Assembly: GCA_964641715.1 (NCBI GenBank)
Contig: CAZXMB010000133.1
Span: 1 to 8,182, forward strand
Source: CAZXMB01 sp964641715
GTDB taxonomy: Bacteria; Desulfobacterota; BSN033; UBA1163
Length of the DNA: 8,182 bases
Direction: 5' to 3'
The stretch's first letter is position 1; each line of letters starts with the position of its first letter. Both the position numbers and the translations under genes were made by a program. The notes below the pieces were generated by a model that saw nothing but the letters and a program-made list of their open reading frames with translations, was not told the DNA's origin and ran no database searches. Below are positions 1 through 6,955 of this stretch, one piece after another.

Positions 1-862
1 TCTCCGCCTGTTCTGTTTGGGGGTATCGGTCAACCACCCGTTTGAGCAGGTTTCTGGCGTTCGTCTTATCCCCGAGTTCTAAAAAGGCAAACCCTTGTTT
101 GAGAAGAGCGGATGGGATCTTGTCTCCCTCCGGATATTTCACTATTGTCTTCTCATATTCCAGAATTGCCTTTTCATAATCCTTTTTTAAAAAATAGGTC
201 TCCCCAATCCAGAACTGGGCATTATCAGAGAGTTCGGTGTGGGGGTACTTTTTGAGAAAGGCCTCAAATTTTTTCCGGGCTTCTCCCAGATCCCCTTTCT
301 GGAAGGTCTCATAGGCTTCCCGGTAAAGGTCTCCTGCCCCTGCAGATAGCCCTTTCCATTCGGGGGCTGTTTCCTTCTGGGGGAGCGGCTTCTCGCCTTC
401 TGCAGGTTTAGAGGAAATTTTAGTGTCGATTCCCTTTACACGGTCCTCTATCCCCTTCAGCCGTTCTTCGTGGGTCTTCCCTTTCTCCTCAAATATTTTC
501 AATCGGGCCTCCACCTCTTCTTTTAGTCGCTCTATCTCTTTCGGAGGCCTTTTGAGAAATTCTTTATATTCCTCAACCCCAGTGGAAAGGGTTTGTGTTT
601 CAGACTGAAGAGATTCAAATCGAAGAAGGAGGTCCGCCTTCAGCTTCTGGTTTTCATTGGAGATGTCGGTCCTCAGGGCAGAAAGGTCATTCCTAATAGC
701 CTCCCTCTCCTTTTGATTTTGGTTTTGGGTCTGAATCAATTGGGAGTCGAGTCTCCGGATTTCCCGGTCAAGGATTCTGACATCCTCGGCAGTGGCACAT
801 CCAAAGAGACAGACCAGCACGCCGAGGATCCATCCTCCCTTTATTCGATTGAGCTTTTTCAT
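1..862 (-). CDS. cpoB: CpoB/YbgF, Tol-Pal accessory TPR lipoprotein (3' end cut by window edge)
   Basis: This is the Tol-Pal-associated protein CpoB (YbgF). In Enterobacteria it binds TolA and links outer-membrane constriction to peptidoglycan synthesis at the septum. I translated 287 residues from the ATG at 860-862, and the frame stays open to position 1. Residues 1-22 form a lipoprotein signal with lipobox LFGC (Cys22). The next residue is Ala, not Asp, which fits outer-membrane sorting. Residues about 28-150 are strongly charged and predicted coiled coil, matching the trimerising N-terminal part of the family. A Pro/Lys/Glu linker (about 150-170) leads to TPR-like helices from about 177 to 287, including the phrases FQKGDLGEARKKF, WIGETYFLKKDYEKAI and YPQTEQAE. 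Family proteins are about 260-300 residues, so only a short C-terminal piece is probably missing. The E. coli protein is soluble and periplasmic, whereas this one appears lipidated. It lies 57 bases after pal. An upstream GGAGAAGGG can serve as the ribosome-binding site. Confidence 0.93.
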   Translation of the reverse strand, partial: MKKLNRIKGGWILGVLVCLFGCATAEDVRILDREIRRLDSQLIQTQNQNQKEREAIRNDLSALRTDISNENQKLKADLLLRFESLQSETQTLSTGVEEYKEFLKRPPKEIERLKEEVEARLKIFEEKGKTHEERLKGIEDRVKGIDTKISSKPAEGEKPLPQKETAPEWKGLSAGAGDLYREAYETFQKGDLGEARKKFEAFLKKYPHTELSDNAQFWIGETYFLKKDYEKAILEYEKTIVKYPEGDKIPSALLKQGFAFLELGDKTNARNLLKRVVDRYPQTEQAE

Positions 863-919
863 ATCCCTTCTCCGAGGAGGAACCCTCTTGAAACGGGAAC
901 CAGTTCCTTGGTATTTTTT

Positions 920-1516
920 CTATTTTGAGGTAATGATGAAATGGGCTCTTCGGTTCTTTGCCCAAGCCTCCTCATTATGACCGGTATCAAATGGTCGTTC
1001 TTCACCGTAACTGATGGTGGAAACCCGATCAACGGTGATCCCCAGAGAAGTCAGGTACTTCTTCGTACTGCTGGCACGCCTTTCCCCGAGGGCAAGGTTA
1101 TACTCTTCCGTCCCTCTCTCATCGCAATGACCTTCTATCTGAATCTTCAGATTGGAATAGTTTTTTATCACCTCTGCATTGGCCTTTAGAATCGTCGCGT
1201 CTCCCGGCCGGATATCATACTTATCAAAGTCGAAATGGATGTCTTTAAGGAGACTGCTTTCGTAGACGGTCCCTTCGATTCCTGGAGTTTTTTTAGCCAC
1301 CAGGCTTTTCTCAATTTCTGCCTTTGACCTTTCTCTTGCCTCTCTCTCTCTTGCCTCTCTTTCCTTTGCCCGCTCCGCTTCGAGTCTCGCCGCCTCTTCC
1401 TTCTTCGTGGCGGCAGAGGGTTCCTCTTTGACCACTGTCTTTTTGGGACAACCTGTCAGGAAAAGTCCGAGACAAAAAGTGACGAGAATGAGAATGATAA
1501 AACTTTTCTTAGTCAT
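920..1516 (-). CDS. pal: Pal, peptidoglycan-associated outer-membrane lipoprotein
   Basis: Pal is the outer-membrane lipoprotein that binds peptidoglycan and the TolB propeller, tethering the outer membrane to the wall. The 198-residue product has a hydrophobic signal (5-22) and lipobox LTGC (Cys23). Residues 31-76 form a charged, Ala/Arg/Glu/Lys-rich linker with three five-residue units: AKERE (50-54), ARERE (55-59) and ARERS (60-64). The OmpA-C domain spans about 84-198. It has IHFDFDKYDIRP at 93-104, GHCDERG at 129-135, the conserved NLALGERRA at 140-148, SYGEERP at 169-175 and NRRA at 188-191. The Asp and Arg expected to contact diaminopimelate are present (D132, R147). E. coli has Ala where C131 stands here; the Cys form is, from memory, common in deltaproteobacterial Pal. 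A strong AAGGAGGT lies 5 bases before the ATG and fixes the start. The gene sits 38 bases after tolB and 57 before cpoB, the canonical order. Confidence 0.97.
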   Translation of the reverse strand: MTKKSFIILILVTFCLGLFLTGCPKKTVVKEEPSAATKKEEAARLEAERAKEREAREREARERSKAEIEKSLVAKKTPGIEGTVYESSLLKDIHFDFDKYDIRPGDATILKANAEVIKNYSNLKIQIEGHCDERGTEEYNLALGERRASSTKKYLTSLGITVDRVSTISYGEERPFDTGHNEEAWAKNRRAHFIITSK

Positions 1517-1554
1517 AGTTTACCTCCTTTTTAAATGAGAGTTCAAAAAATCGT

Positions 1555-2859
1555 TTATTCAAATCGCATGGACCAGGCCGGACTGGATTCACCTCCCTTC
1601 GATGAAGTTAATGGCCTCTGATTGAATCCATTGGCATTCATAATAAAGACCTTCGGGCTGCCCGTACGGGTTGAGCTGAAGGCAATGTAGCGACCATCGG
1701 GTGACCAGCAGGGACTTTCATGATGTCCGGCATTGAATGTGAGTTTCCGCAACCCGGATCCGTCCACTTCAATCGTGAAGATATGGTATTGTCCTCCAGC
1801 CCTTCCGCAAAAGGCGATCCGGTCCCCTTTTGGAGACCAGGAAGGGCTGACATTGTAATTTCCTTCGTAGGTGAGACGGCGGACATTTGATCCATCCGAT
1901 GCCATGACGTAGATCTGGGGTGAACCCGATCGATCGGAAGAAAAAACAATCCATTGACCATCCGGAGACCATCTCGGGGAAGATTCATTCCCAGGGCCTT
2001 TGGTGAGGGGTTTTGGATTTGCACCACTGGCATCGATGAGTCCGATCTCCGATTTTCCATCCCTGCTCATCATAATGGCGATCCGCCTCCCGTCCGGAGA
2101 CCAGGAAGGGGAGGCATTGAGCCCGGGTTGAAATGAGAACCGCTGGAGATTCCTTCCATTTAAGTCGATCAGGTAGAGATCCGGGTTTCTCCTGAGGTAG
2201 GAGGTGAAGGTGATTTTTTTCCCGTCCGGAGACCAGGCCGGTGAAATATTGATGGATTGATTCTGGGTAATCTGCTGGATACTGGCACCGTCGAAATCAG
2301 CGATGAAGATCTCTTTGCCGACCCCCTGCCGAACCACATAGGCCAGCTTCGTATTATGGACTCCTCTCTCTCCTGTGAGTTGAAGAACGACCTCATCCGC
2401 AATCCGATGGATCAGGGGCCGAAGGTTTTGGAGATAACCTTCATATTGCTTTCCGATGAGATGTTTCTGTTCCACCAGATCGACCAGATGAAATTTGAGT
2501 TTCACCTGGAGCCCATTCGGGTCCAGATAAACTTCCCCGGCCGCCAGAATCTCTCCGCCCGAGGAGGCCCATTCGCTCAAGACCAGGGGGTCAGGGATTC
2601 CCTCTTTCTCCCTGAGGGGGAGGGGTAGCTTCGTATGATCAATTACTCTGAAGAAACCTGAGAGGATGAAATCGTTGGCAAGGATCTCATAGACTTTTGT
2701 CGAAAGATTGGGAGGCGTCTTCTCTATGGCCTTCCATTTTGGAAGGACGATCGGTATCTGAATGAAGGTGGGGGCATTGATATCGAGATAGACCCTGGCC
2801 TCGACAGAGGTGATAAAGGAGCAGAATAGGATGAGAATTAAAAGGAGATGCTTCCACAT
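1555..2859 (-). CDS. tolB: TolB, periplasmic beta-propeller of the Tol-Pal system
   Basis: TolB is the periplasmic shuttle protein that binds Pal through its propeller and TolA through its N-terminal segment. The product is 434 residues; E. coli TolB is about 430. A Sec signal peptide covers 1-21, with likely cleavage after VEA. Residues 22 to about 165 form the N-terminal alpha/beta domain. The mature N-terminus (RVYLDINAPT) occupies the position of the TolA-binding TolB box. Residues about 170-434 form a six-bladed PD40 propeller. Its WSPDG-type motif recurs with an exact 44-residue spacing, starting at W209, W253, W297, W341 (WSPKG), W385 and W429 (WS only, at the C-terminal closure). The start lies only 3 bases after the tolA stop and lacks a strong Shine-Dalgarno, so translation is probably coupled to tolA. 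No frameshift or missing blade is seen. Confidence 0.97.
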   Translation of the reverse strand: MWKHLLLILILFCSFITSVEARVYLDINAPTFIQIPIVLPKWKAIEKTPPNLSTKVYEILANDFILSGFFRVIDHTKLPLPLREKEGIPDPLVLSEWASSGGEILAAGEVYLDPNGLQVKLKFHLVDLVEQKHLIGKQYEGYLQNLRPLIHRIADEVVLQLTGERGVHNTKLAYVVRQGVGKEIFIADFDGASIQQITQNQSINISPAWSPDGKKITFTSYLRRNPDLYLIDLNGRNLQRFSFQPGLNASPSWSPDGRRIAIMMSRDGKSEIGLIDASGANPKPLTKGPGNESSPRWSPDGQWIVFSSDRSGSPQIYVMASDGSNVRRLTYEGNYNVSPSWSPKGDRIAFCGRAGGQYHIFTIEVDGSGLRKLTFNAGHHESPCWSPDGRYIAFSSTRTGSPKVFIMNANGFNQRPLTSSKGGESSPAWSMRFE

Positions 2860-2862
2860 GAT

Positions 2863-3588
2863 TCAATCCGGAAAGAAACGAATTCCAATCTCAAGGGTTT
2901 GCTCACTCCATTCCTTCGGAATAGGAGGTAAGGGTTCTGCTTTCTTGATCGCACGCATTGCCATCTGGTCATAGACTTCATTGCCGGACTTCTTTTCAAA
3001 CCAGGATTTCTGGACTGCCCCATTACGGTCTATTATTACGACAATTATGGTCTCCAAGTCAACTTTTTCTTTAAGAAGATTTTCAGGAATGGTCCATGAG
3101 GCCTTGATCTTTGCCCAGAGCAGGCTGTAATATTCACTGAGCTTGGCTTCCAGTAACGACGGAGAGATCAAAGGAGGGGGAGGCGTGACCTCCCGCTTTG
3201 ATACCCTTTTCTGGATTTCATCAAGGGCTGCCTTTTTACGGATCTCCTCAATAGCCTCCTGGAGATGTTTGAGAGACTCTTCACTCCTTTCTTTCTTTTT
3301 TACTTTCTCGACAATGTCATTTTTTTTGGGTTTCTCAACAGGTTTCATCTTTTCAGCGGGCTTGATGATTTCTTCTTTGGGAGGTGGGGCTATCGTTTTT
3401 GGAATTTCAGGTTCTTTCAAGGAAACAGGCATCAGGGTGACGATATAAGCGGTTGGTTTGACCTTGATGATCGTCGGCCAGGGATTGAGGCTGAGGAGAA
3501 GGACGAGAGCCATATGGAGGCAGATGGAAACTCCCATCGCAATAGAAAGACGATCCGTTTTGAATCTTCTTGGAAAGACCATTCCCAT
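2863..3588 (-). CDS. tolA: TolA/TonB-type energy-transducing bridge protein
   Basis: This is an inner-membrane-anchored periplasmic bridge protein, most likely the TolA of this Tol-Pal cluster. The 241-residue product has a short cytoplasmic N-terminus and one membrane helix (about 15-34). The helix contains the SxxxH pair (S21, H25) through which TonB and TolA couple to their ExbBD/TolQR motors. The leucine of the TonB 'SHLS' pattern is also present (L32), but its last Ser position is Pro36. Residues about 58-100 are Pro/Lys/Glu-rich, as in TonB. Residues 100-132 are a charged helix, as in TolA but much shorter than the long helix of E. coli TolA. The C-terminal domain (about 145-241) is TonB_C/TolA-like, with YYSLLWAKIKASW, KSGNEVYDQMAMRAI and EPLPPIP. 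ATG 3588 is taken as the start because it directly follows the lysR stop; ATG 3582 is an alternative. Position before tolB favours TolA over TonB, but sequence alone does not settle this. Confidence 0.85.
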   Translation of the reverse strand: MGMVFPRRFKTDRLSIAMGVSICLHMALVLLLSLNPWPTIIKVKPTAYIVTLMPVSLKEPEIPKTIAPPPKEEIIKPAEKMKPVEKPKKNDIVEKVKKKERSEESLKHLQEAIEEIRKKAALDEIQKRVSKREVTPPPPLISPSLLEAKLSEYYSLLWAKIKASWTIPENLLKEKVDLETIIVVIIDRNGAVQKSWFEKKSGNEVYDQMAMRAIKKAEPLPPIPKEWSEQTLEIGIRFFPD

Positions 3589-4503
3589 CTATGTCCTGTT
3601 TTTTCTAAGAAACCTGAGAAACTCCAAACCCATCGGCGAAAGGGTCCTCGCCCGATGAGAAACAATATAAATTTGTCTGAGAATGGGATCAACACCTTCT
3701 ATATCGAATTTGGAAAAGAGGCCCCGGCCCAGTTCATCCTCTATAGCCCTTTTCGAAATAAAGGCAAAACCCAGACCTGCTTTGACCCCTTCCTTCACCG
3801 AGGAGGTGCTTCCCATTTCCATCACCACATGAAATTGCTTAAGGCTCTTTTCCCTCTTTCTTAACATTTCCTCAACAGCCATTTGAGTTCCGGAGCCTTC
3901 TTCCCGGATGATCCAGGGTTCCTTCAGGATATCTTCAAGGAGGACTTTCCTCCCGGTGAAGGCATGACGGATGGGACCAACGACAATGATTTCATCCTCC
4001 GTATACCTTTCATAATGGAGCGCAGGTTGGTTGACTCTGGCACCGATGAGGCCAAATTCGATTATATCTTCCGATACAAGACGAACAATTTCCTTCGTAT
4101 CGGCTATCTTGAGGGCAATAACCAGATGAGGATACTCTCTTTTAAAATCCCCCATCAATTTAGGAAGAAGATATTCTCCGGGGATGGTGCTGGCCCCGAT
4201 GGAGAGTTCTCCACGAATTCCCTGTGAGAATTCGCATAAGGCATTAATCAGTTCCTGACGGGAATGAAGCATCTTCGAGGCATATTGATGAAAAATCTGT
4301 CCCGCCCTGGTTAACCGGACCTCTCTTCCTGTACGATCAAAAAGGGGTAAGGAAAGAGATTTCTCCAGTGAGAGGATGTGACCGCTAACCGTAGGCTGGG
4401 TGAGGAGAAGTTCGTGCCCTGCCTTTGAAAAACTCTTCAAATCGGCAACTCGGCAAAAAGTTTCAAGATGTCTGAAATCAATAAACAAATTATTTTTTTT
4501 CAT
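3589..4503 (-). CDS. LysR-type transcriptional regulator, first gene of the tol unit
   Basis: This is a LysR-family DNA-binding regulator of 304 residues, the family's normal size. The winged helix-turn-helix lies at about 11-68 (FRHLETFCRVADLKSF, then SKAG, QPTVSGHI and LFDRTGREVRLTRAG). A linker helix follows at about 69-95. The effector-binding domain runs from about 98, beginning GELSIGASTIPGEYLLP, to the end. The STIPGEY-type opening resembles regulators I recall from deltaproteobacteria, including a group annotated as selenium-metabolism-associated; that is a family impression, not a demonstrated ligand. I chose ATG 4503. The reading frame extends upstream only through a TTG at 4542 with no Shine-Dalgarno and a non-LysR-like extension. 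The start at 4503 itself lacks a clear SD at normal spacing. The stop codon abuts the tolA ATG, so the two are likely co-transcribed and coupled. Such regulators usually stand divergent to their targets, so leading a tol operon is unusual. Confidence 0.93.
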   Translation of the reverse strand: MKKNNLFIDFRHLETFCRVADLKSFSKAGHELLLTQPTVSGHILSLEKSLSLPLFDRTGREVRLTRAGQIFHQYASKMLHSRQELINALCEFSQGIRGELSIGASTIPGEYLLPKLMGDFKREYPHLVIALKIADTKEIVRLVSEDIIEFGLIGARVNQPALHYERYTEDEIIVVGPIRHAFTGRKVLLEDILKEPWIIREEGSGTQMAVEEMLRKREKSLKQFHVVMEMGSTSSVKEGVKAGLGFAFISKRAIEDELGRGLFSKFDIEGVDPILRQIYIVSHRARTLSPMGLEFLRFLRKNRT

Positions 4504-4652
4504 AACGGATAAAATATTAAATCCCTTCCGATAGAAATGCAAGTAATATTTTGTTTTCTTCTTTTAAATTGAATAGATACGATTGAAAAAAAGCACTTTT
4601 TAAACGAGGTTATCCCCTCTTATCAATAGACAACAGAATTTTAAAAAGGTTG
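4504..4652 (-). promoter_or_regulatory. AT-rich leader/promoter region of the lysR-tol unit
   Basis: This is the only sizeable non-coding gap between the groEL terminator and lysR, so the promoter for the whole unit should lie here. A weak sigma70-like candidate on the minus strand is TTGATA (4621-4626) with 17 bases to TTAAAA (4598-4603). Its -10 is poor. An inverted repeat AATATTA (4513-4519) / TAATATT (4544-4550) has half-site centres 31 bp apart, about three helical turns. It could be an autoregulatory LysR operator, but AT-richness makes a chance match possible. Confidence 0.35.
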
Positions 4653-4685
4653 AAAAAAAAGCCTGGGGAATTCCCCAGGCTTTTT
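4653..4685 (-). terminator. Intrinsic terminator of groES-groEL
   Basis: The perfect 20-base palindrome GCCTGGGGAATTCCCCAGGC (4661-4680) is flanked by eight A (4653-4660) and five T (4681-4685) on the plus strand. Read from groEL (minus strand) it is a GC-rich stem with an AATT loop followed by a run of eight U, a textbook Rho-independent terminator 25 bases after the groEL stop. The A/T tracts extend the stem symmetrically, so it could also act in the other direction, but no plus-strand gene is seen that would need it. It isolates the chaperonin operon from the lysR-tol unit. Confidence 0.93.
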
Positions 4686-4709
4686 CTCAATAAATATGAT
4701 TCGAACCCA

Positions 4710-6338
4710 TTAATACATTTCACCCATTCCGCCTCCTGGAGGCATAGGGGGGTAAGGAGGTTTTTTCTCCGGTTTTTCAGCGACCAAGGCCTCTGTGGTG
4801 ATCATCAACGAGGCAACGGACGAAGCATTTTTTAAAGCAAGCCTTACCACTTTGGTAGGATCGATGATGCCGGCTTGAATCATATCGGCATATTCATCCG
4901 TTGAGGCATCAAATCCGAATGCCCCTTTTTCATTCTTCACCTTTTCGCAGATGACCGAACCTTCCTGTCCAGCATTATTGGCAATCTGGCGGATAGGTTC
5001 TTCCAGGGCTCTTTTGATAATATCCACTCCGATCTTGACGTCTCCCTCTGTTTTAAACTTTTCCAGTCCGGGGAGACAGCGGAGGTAAGCGACCCCTCCA
5101 CCCGGAACGATTCCTTCCTCGACCGCTGCTCGGGTGGCATTGAGGGCATCCTCGACCCGGGCCTTCTTTTCCTTCATCTCGGTCTCGGTGGCTGCCCCGA
5201 CATTAATCACCGCCACCCCTCCGATGATCTTAGCCAGTCTCTCCTGAAGTTTCTCCCGGTCGTAATCGGAGGTCGTCTCTTCGATCTGGACGCGGATCTG
5301 TTTTACTCTGGCCTCGATATCATCCTTGTCACCTGCTCCATCGACAATCGTGCTATTGTCTTTATCCACGACAAGCCGTTTGGCCCTGCCCAAATCGTTC
5401 AGTTTAATATTTTCGAGTTTGATCCCTAAATCTTCAGAGATCACTTTCCCTCCGGTCAGAATGGCGATGTCTTCCAGCATGGCCTTTCTGCGATCACCGA
5501 AACCAGGGGCCTTCACGGCACAGCATTTGAGGGTTCCCCGAAGCTTATTGACGACCAGGGTGGCAAGGGCTTCTCCCTCCACGTCCTCTGCAATCACGAG
5601 AAGGGGTTTTCCCATCTTCGCAATCTGTTCCAGAACGGGGAGCATATCTTTCATATTGGAGATCTTTTTCTCGTTAAGAAGAATGTAGACATCTTCAAGA
5701 ACAGCCTCCATCTTTTCCGGATCGGTCACGAAATAGGGGGAGAGATACCCGCGATCAAACTGCATTCCCTCCACCACATCGAGGGTGGTCTCCATTCCCT
5801 TGGCTTCCTCTACCGTGATTACACCCTCTTTGCCAACTTTGTTCATTGCCTCCGCAATGATGTTTCCGATGGTTTCATCGTTGTTCGCAGAGATGGTTCC
5901 CACTTGAGAAATCTCTTTTTGATCCTTGGTGGGTTTGCTCTGCTTTTTTAACTCTTTCACCACTTCTTCCACCGAAAGATCAATCCCTCGTTTAACATCC
6001 ATCGGATTGGCACCGGCTGCGACCACTTTCATTCCCTCCCGATAGATGGCCTGGGCGAGGACGGTGGCTGTGGTCGTTCCGTCTCCGGCGGTGTCAGAGG
6101 TCTTGCTGGCAACCTCTTTCACCATCTGGGCACCCATATTTTCAAATTTGTCCTCTAAATCAATCTCCTTGGCTACGGTCACACCGTCTTTGGTTACGGT
6201 TGGAGAACCAAACGACTTCTCTAAAATGACATTCCGACCCTTTGGGCCGAGGGTCACCTTCACCGCATCTGCCAAGATATTGACTCCCCGTAATATGGAA
6301 TTACGGGCCTCCTGATCAAACTTCAATTCTTTTGCCAT
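4710..6338 (-). CDS. groEL: GroEL, 60 kDa chaperonin
   Basis: GroEL is the cytosolic double-ring ATPase that encloses unfolded proteins together with GroES. The 542-residue product (E. coli 548) is colinear and complete. The nucleotide-binding signature LGPKGRNV is at 30-37, and GDGTTTAT is at 85-92 (D86 is equivalent to E. coli D87). The equatorial signature AATETEMKEKKARVEDAL precedes VEEGIVPGGGVAYLR, and carries the catalytic Asp equivalent to E. coli D398. The C-terminal tail is Pro/Gly/Met-rich (PPMPPGGGMGEMY), a lineage-specific form of the usual GGM tail. The start is set by GGAGGT 8 bases upstream. The gene follows groES by 39 bases, and a terminator lies just downstream. This looks like a housekeeping copy with no sign of degeneration. 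Confidence 0.99.
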   Translation of the reverse strand: MAKELKFDQEARNSILRGVNILADAVKVTLGPKGRNVILEKSFGSPTVTKDGVTVAKEIDLEDKFENMGAQMVKEVASKTSDTAGDGTTTATVLAQAIYREGMKVVAAGANPMDVKRGIDLSVEEVVKELKKQSKPTKDQKEISQVGTISANNDETIGNIIAEAMNKVGKEGVITVEEAKGMETTLDVVEGMQFDRGYLSPYFVTDPEKMEAVLEDVYILLNEKKISNMKDMLPVLEQIAKMGKPLLVIAEDVEGEALATLVVNKLRGTLKCCAVKAPGFGDRRKAMLEDIAILTGGKVISEDLGIKLENIKLNDLGRAKRLVVDKDNSTIVDGAGDKDDIEARVKQIRVQIEETTSDYDREKLQERLAKIIGGVAVINVGAATETEMKEKKARVEDALNATRAAVEEGIVPGGGVAYLRCLPGLEKFKTEGDVKIGVDIIKRALEEPIRQIANNAGQEGSVICEKVKNEKGAFGFDASTDEYADMIQAGIIDPTKVVRLALKNASSVASLMITTEALVAEKPEKKPPYPPMPPGGGMGEMY

Positions 6339-6377
6339 TGTTGCCTACCTCCGTTTCTTTAGTATGGTTTGGATTTT

Positions 6378-6671
6378 TTATTTTCCTTCAATGACTCCTA
6401 AGATGTCCTCTTCTCTCATGATGAGATGCTCTTCTCCCTCAATCTTAACCTCTGATCCGGAATATTTACCGAATAGGACCTTGTCCCCAACCTTCACATC
6501 GAGAGGAATGACTTTACCCTCCTCCGTAATTTTACCTTTCCCGACTGCGATGACTTTTCCTTCCTGGGGTTTTTCTTTGGCAGTATCCGGAATAATGATT
6601 CCACCTTTGGTCTTCTCTTCTTCTTCAAGTCTCTTCACAATCACTCTGTCTTGTAACGGCCTGATCTTCAT
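6378..6671 (-). CDS. groES: GroES, 10 kDa co-chaperonin
   Basis: GroES is the heptameric lid of the GroEL chamber. From ATG 6671 the product is 97 residues, the same as E. coli GroES. It begins MKIRPLQDRVIVKR. It has the mobile loop at about 16-33 with the GGIII hydrophobic contact (23-27), then VGDKVLFGKYSG, and ends with the family's EEDILGVIE. An in-frame TTG at 6695 would add eight residues, but it has no family support and lies upstream of the proper ribosome-binding site. It is the first gene of the groES-groEL operon, with a long AT-rich leader. No CIRCE inverted repeat and no sigma32-type promoter were found upstream, so its heat-shock control is not evident from sequence. Confidence 0.99.
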   Translation of the reverse strand: MKIRPLQDRVIVKRLEEEEKTKGGIIIPDTAKEKPQEGKVIAVGKGKITEEGKVIPLDVKVGDKVLFGKYSGSEVKIEGEEHLIMREEDILGVIEGK

Positions 6672-6855
6672 CTCTGGTATCTCCTTTCTTAACAAATTTC
6701 AGAATTTAGATATGGAAAATTTAGAAAGAAGCTTTTCTCTTTCTTCTGAAACCATCACCTCCTTAATTTAAAAAATTCTTTTATTTTAAATAGTTACAAC
6801 TTAGTAAAGCGGAAAAGACTATACCTCCTTTTCATTTTTTATTTAACAAAAATTA
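6672..6855 (-). promoter_or_regulatory. Long AU-rich groES leader with hairpin and extra SD-like sites
   Basis: If the promoter at 6850-6878 is used, the groES transcript has a leader of about 170 bases. It contains two strong Shine-Dalgarno-like sequences besides the true one: AAAAGGAGG at 6824-6832 and AAGGAGGTG at 6756-6764. The second is followed after 2 bases by an 18-codon reading frame (6755-6699) that begins MVSEEREK. An inverted repeat at 6723-6744 (8 pairs including one G-U, 6-base loop) lies between this and the groES RBS. The function is unknown. The leader could be a post-transcriptional control region or ribosome standby site, or simply an AT-rich spacer. Confidence 0.4.
6681..6687 (-). 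promoter_or_regulatory. groES: groES ribosome-binding site (decides the start)
   Basis: AAAGGAG on the minus strand ends 9 bases before ATG 6671. This supports that codon over the in-frame TTG at 6695, which would place the SD inside the coding sequence. Confidence 0.8.
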
Positions 6856-6878
6856 ACCATCCATCCAACGATTGTCAA
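6850..6878 (-). promoter_or_regulatory. Sigma70-like promoter of groES-groEL
   Basis: On the minus strand a perfect -35 TTGACA (6873-6878) is followed after exactly 17 bases by TAATTT (6850-6855), with further AT-rich options nearby (GTTAAT). Transcription would start near 6843. The -35 is consensus and the -10 is weak. No CIRCE-type repeat overlaps it. Confidence 0.55.
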
Positions 6879-6926
6879 GGTTTTTACTAAAAATTTTATC
6901 TCCCGTGGTCAGATTGAGATCCATTG

Positions 6927-6955
6927 TTGAAATTTTTAATGCGATTCGACATAAT
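6927..6955 (+). promoter_or_regulatory. Sigma70-like promoter of the propeller gene
   Basis: TTGAAA (6927-6932) and CATAAT (6950-6955) are separated by 17 bases and each matches consensus at 5 of 6 positions. A start near 6962 would give a leader of about 24 bases before ATG 6986. It faces away from the groES promoter, and the two -35 elements are about 50 bases apart. Confidence 0.65.

Noticed and set aside
3265..3864. 199-codon plus-strand open frame
   Set aside because: It lies antisense across tolA and the 3' end of lysR, is low-complexity (Phe-rich) from reverse reading of Lys/Glu codons, and has no recognisable domain. It is a shadow of the real genes.
4504..4542. Longer LysR start at a TTG (4542)
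   Set aside because: No Shine-Dalgarno precedes it and the added residues are not part of the LysR fold. ATG 4503 gives a normal family length.
6699..6755. 18-codon leader peptide starting MVSEEREK
   Set aside because: The SD-to-ATG spacing of 2 bases is too short for efficient initiation and no regulatory codon run is seen. It is kept only as part of the leader observation, not called as a gene.
6364..6771. 135-codon plus-strand open frame over groES
   Set aside because: It is antisense to a clear groES, with Ser/Phe/Pro-rich composition typical of a reverse-strand shadow.
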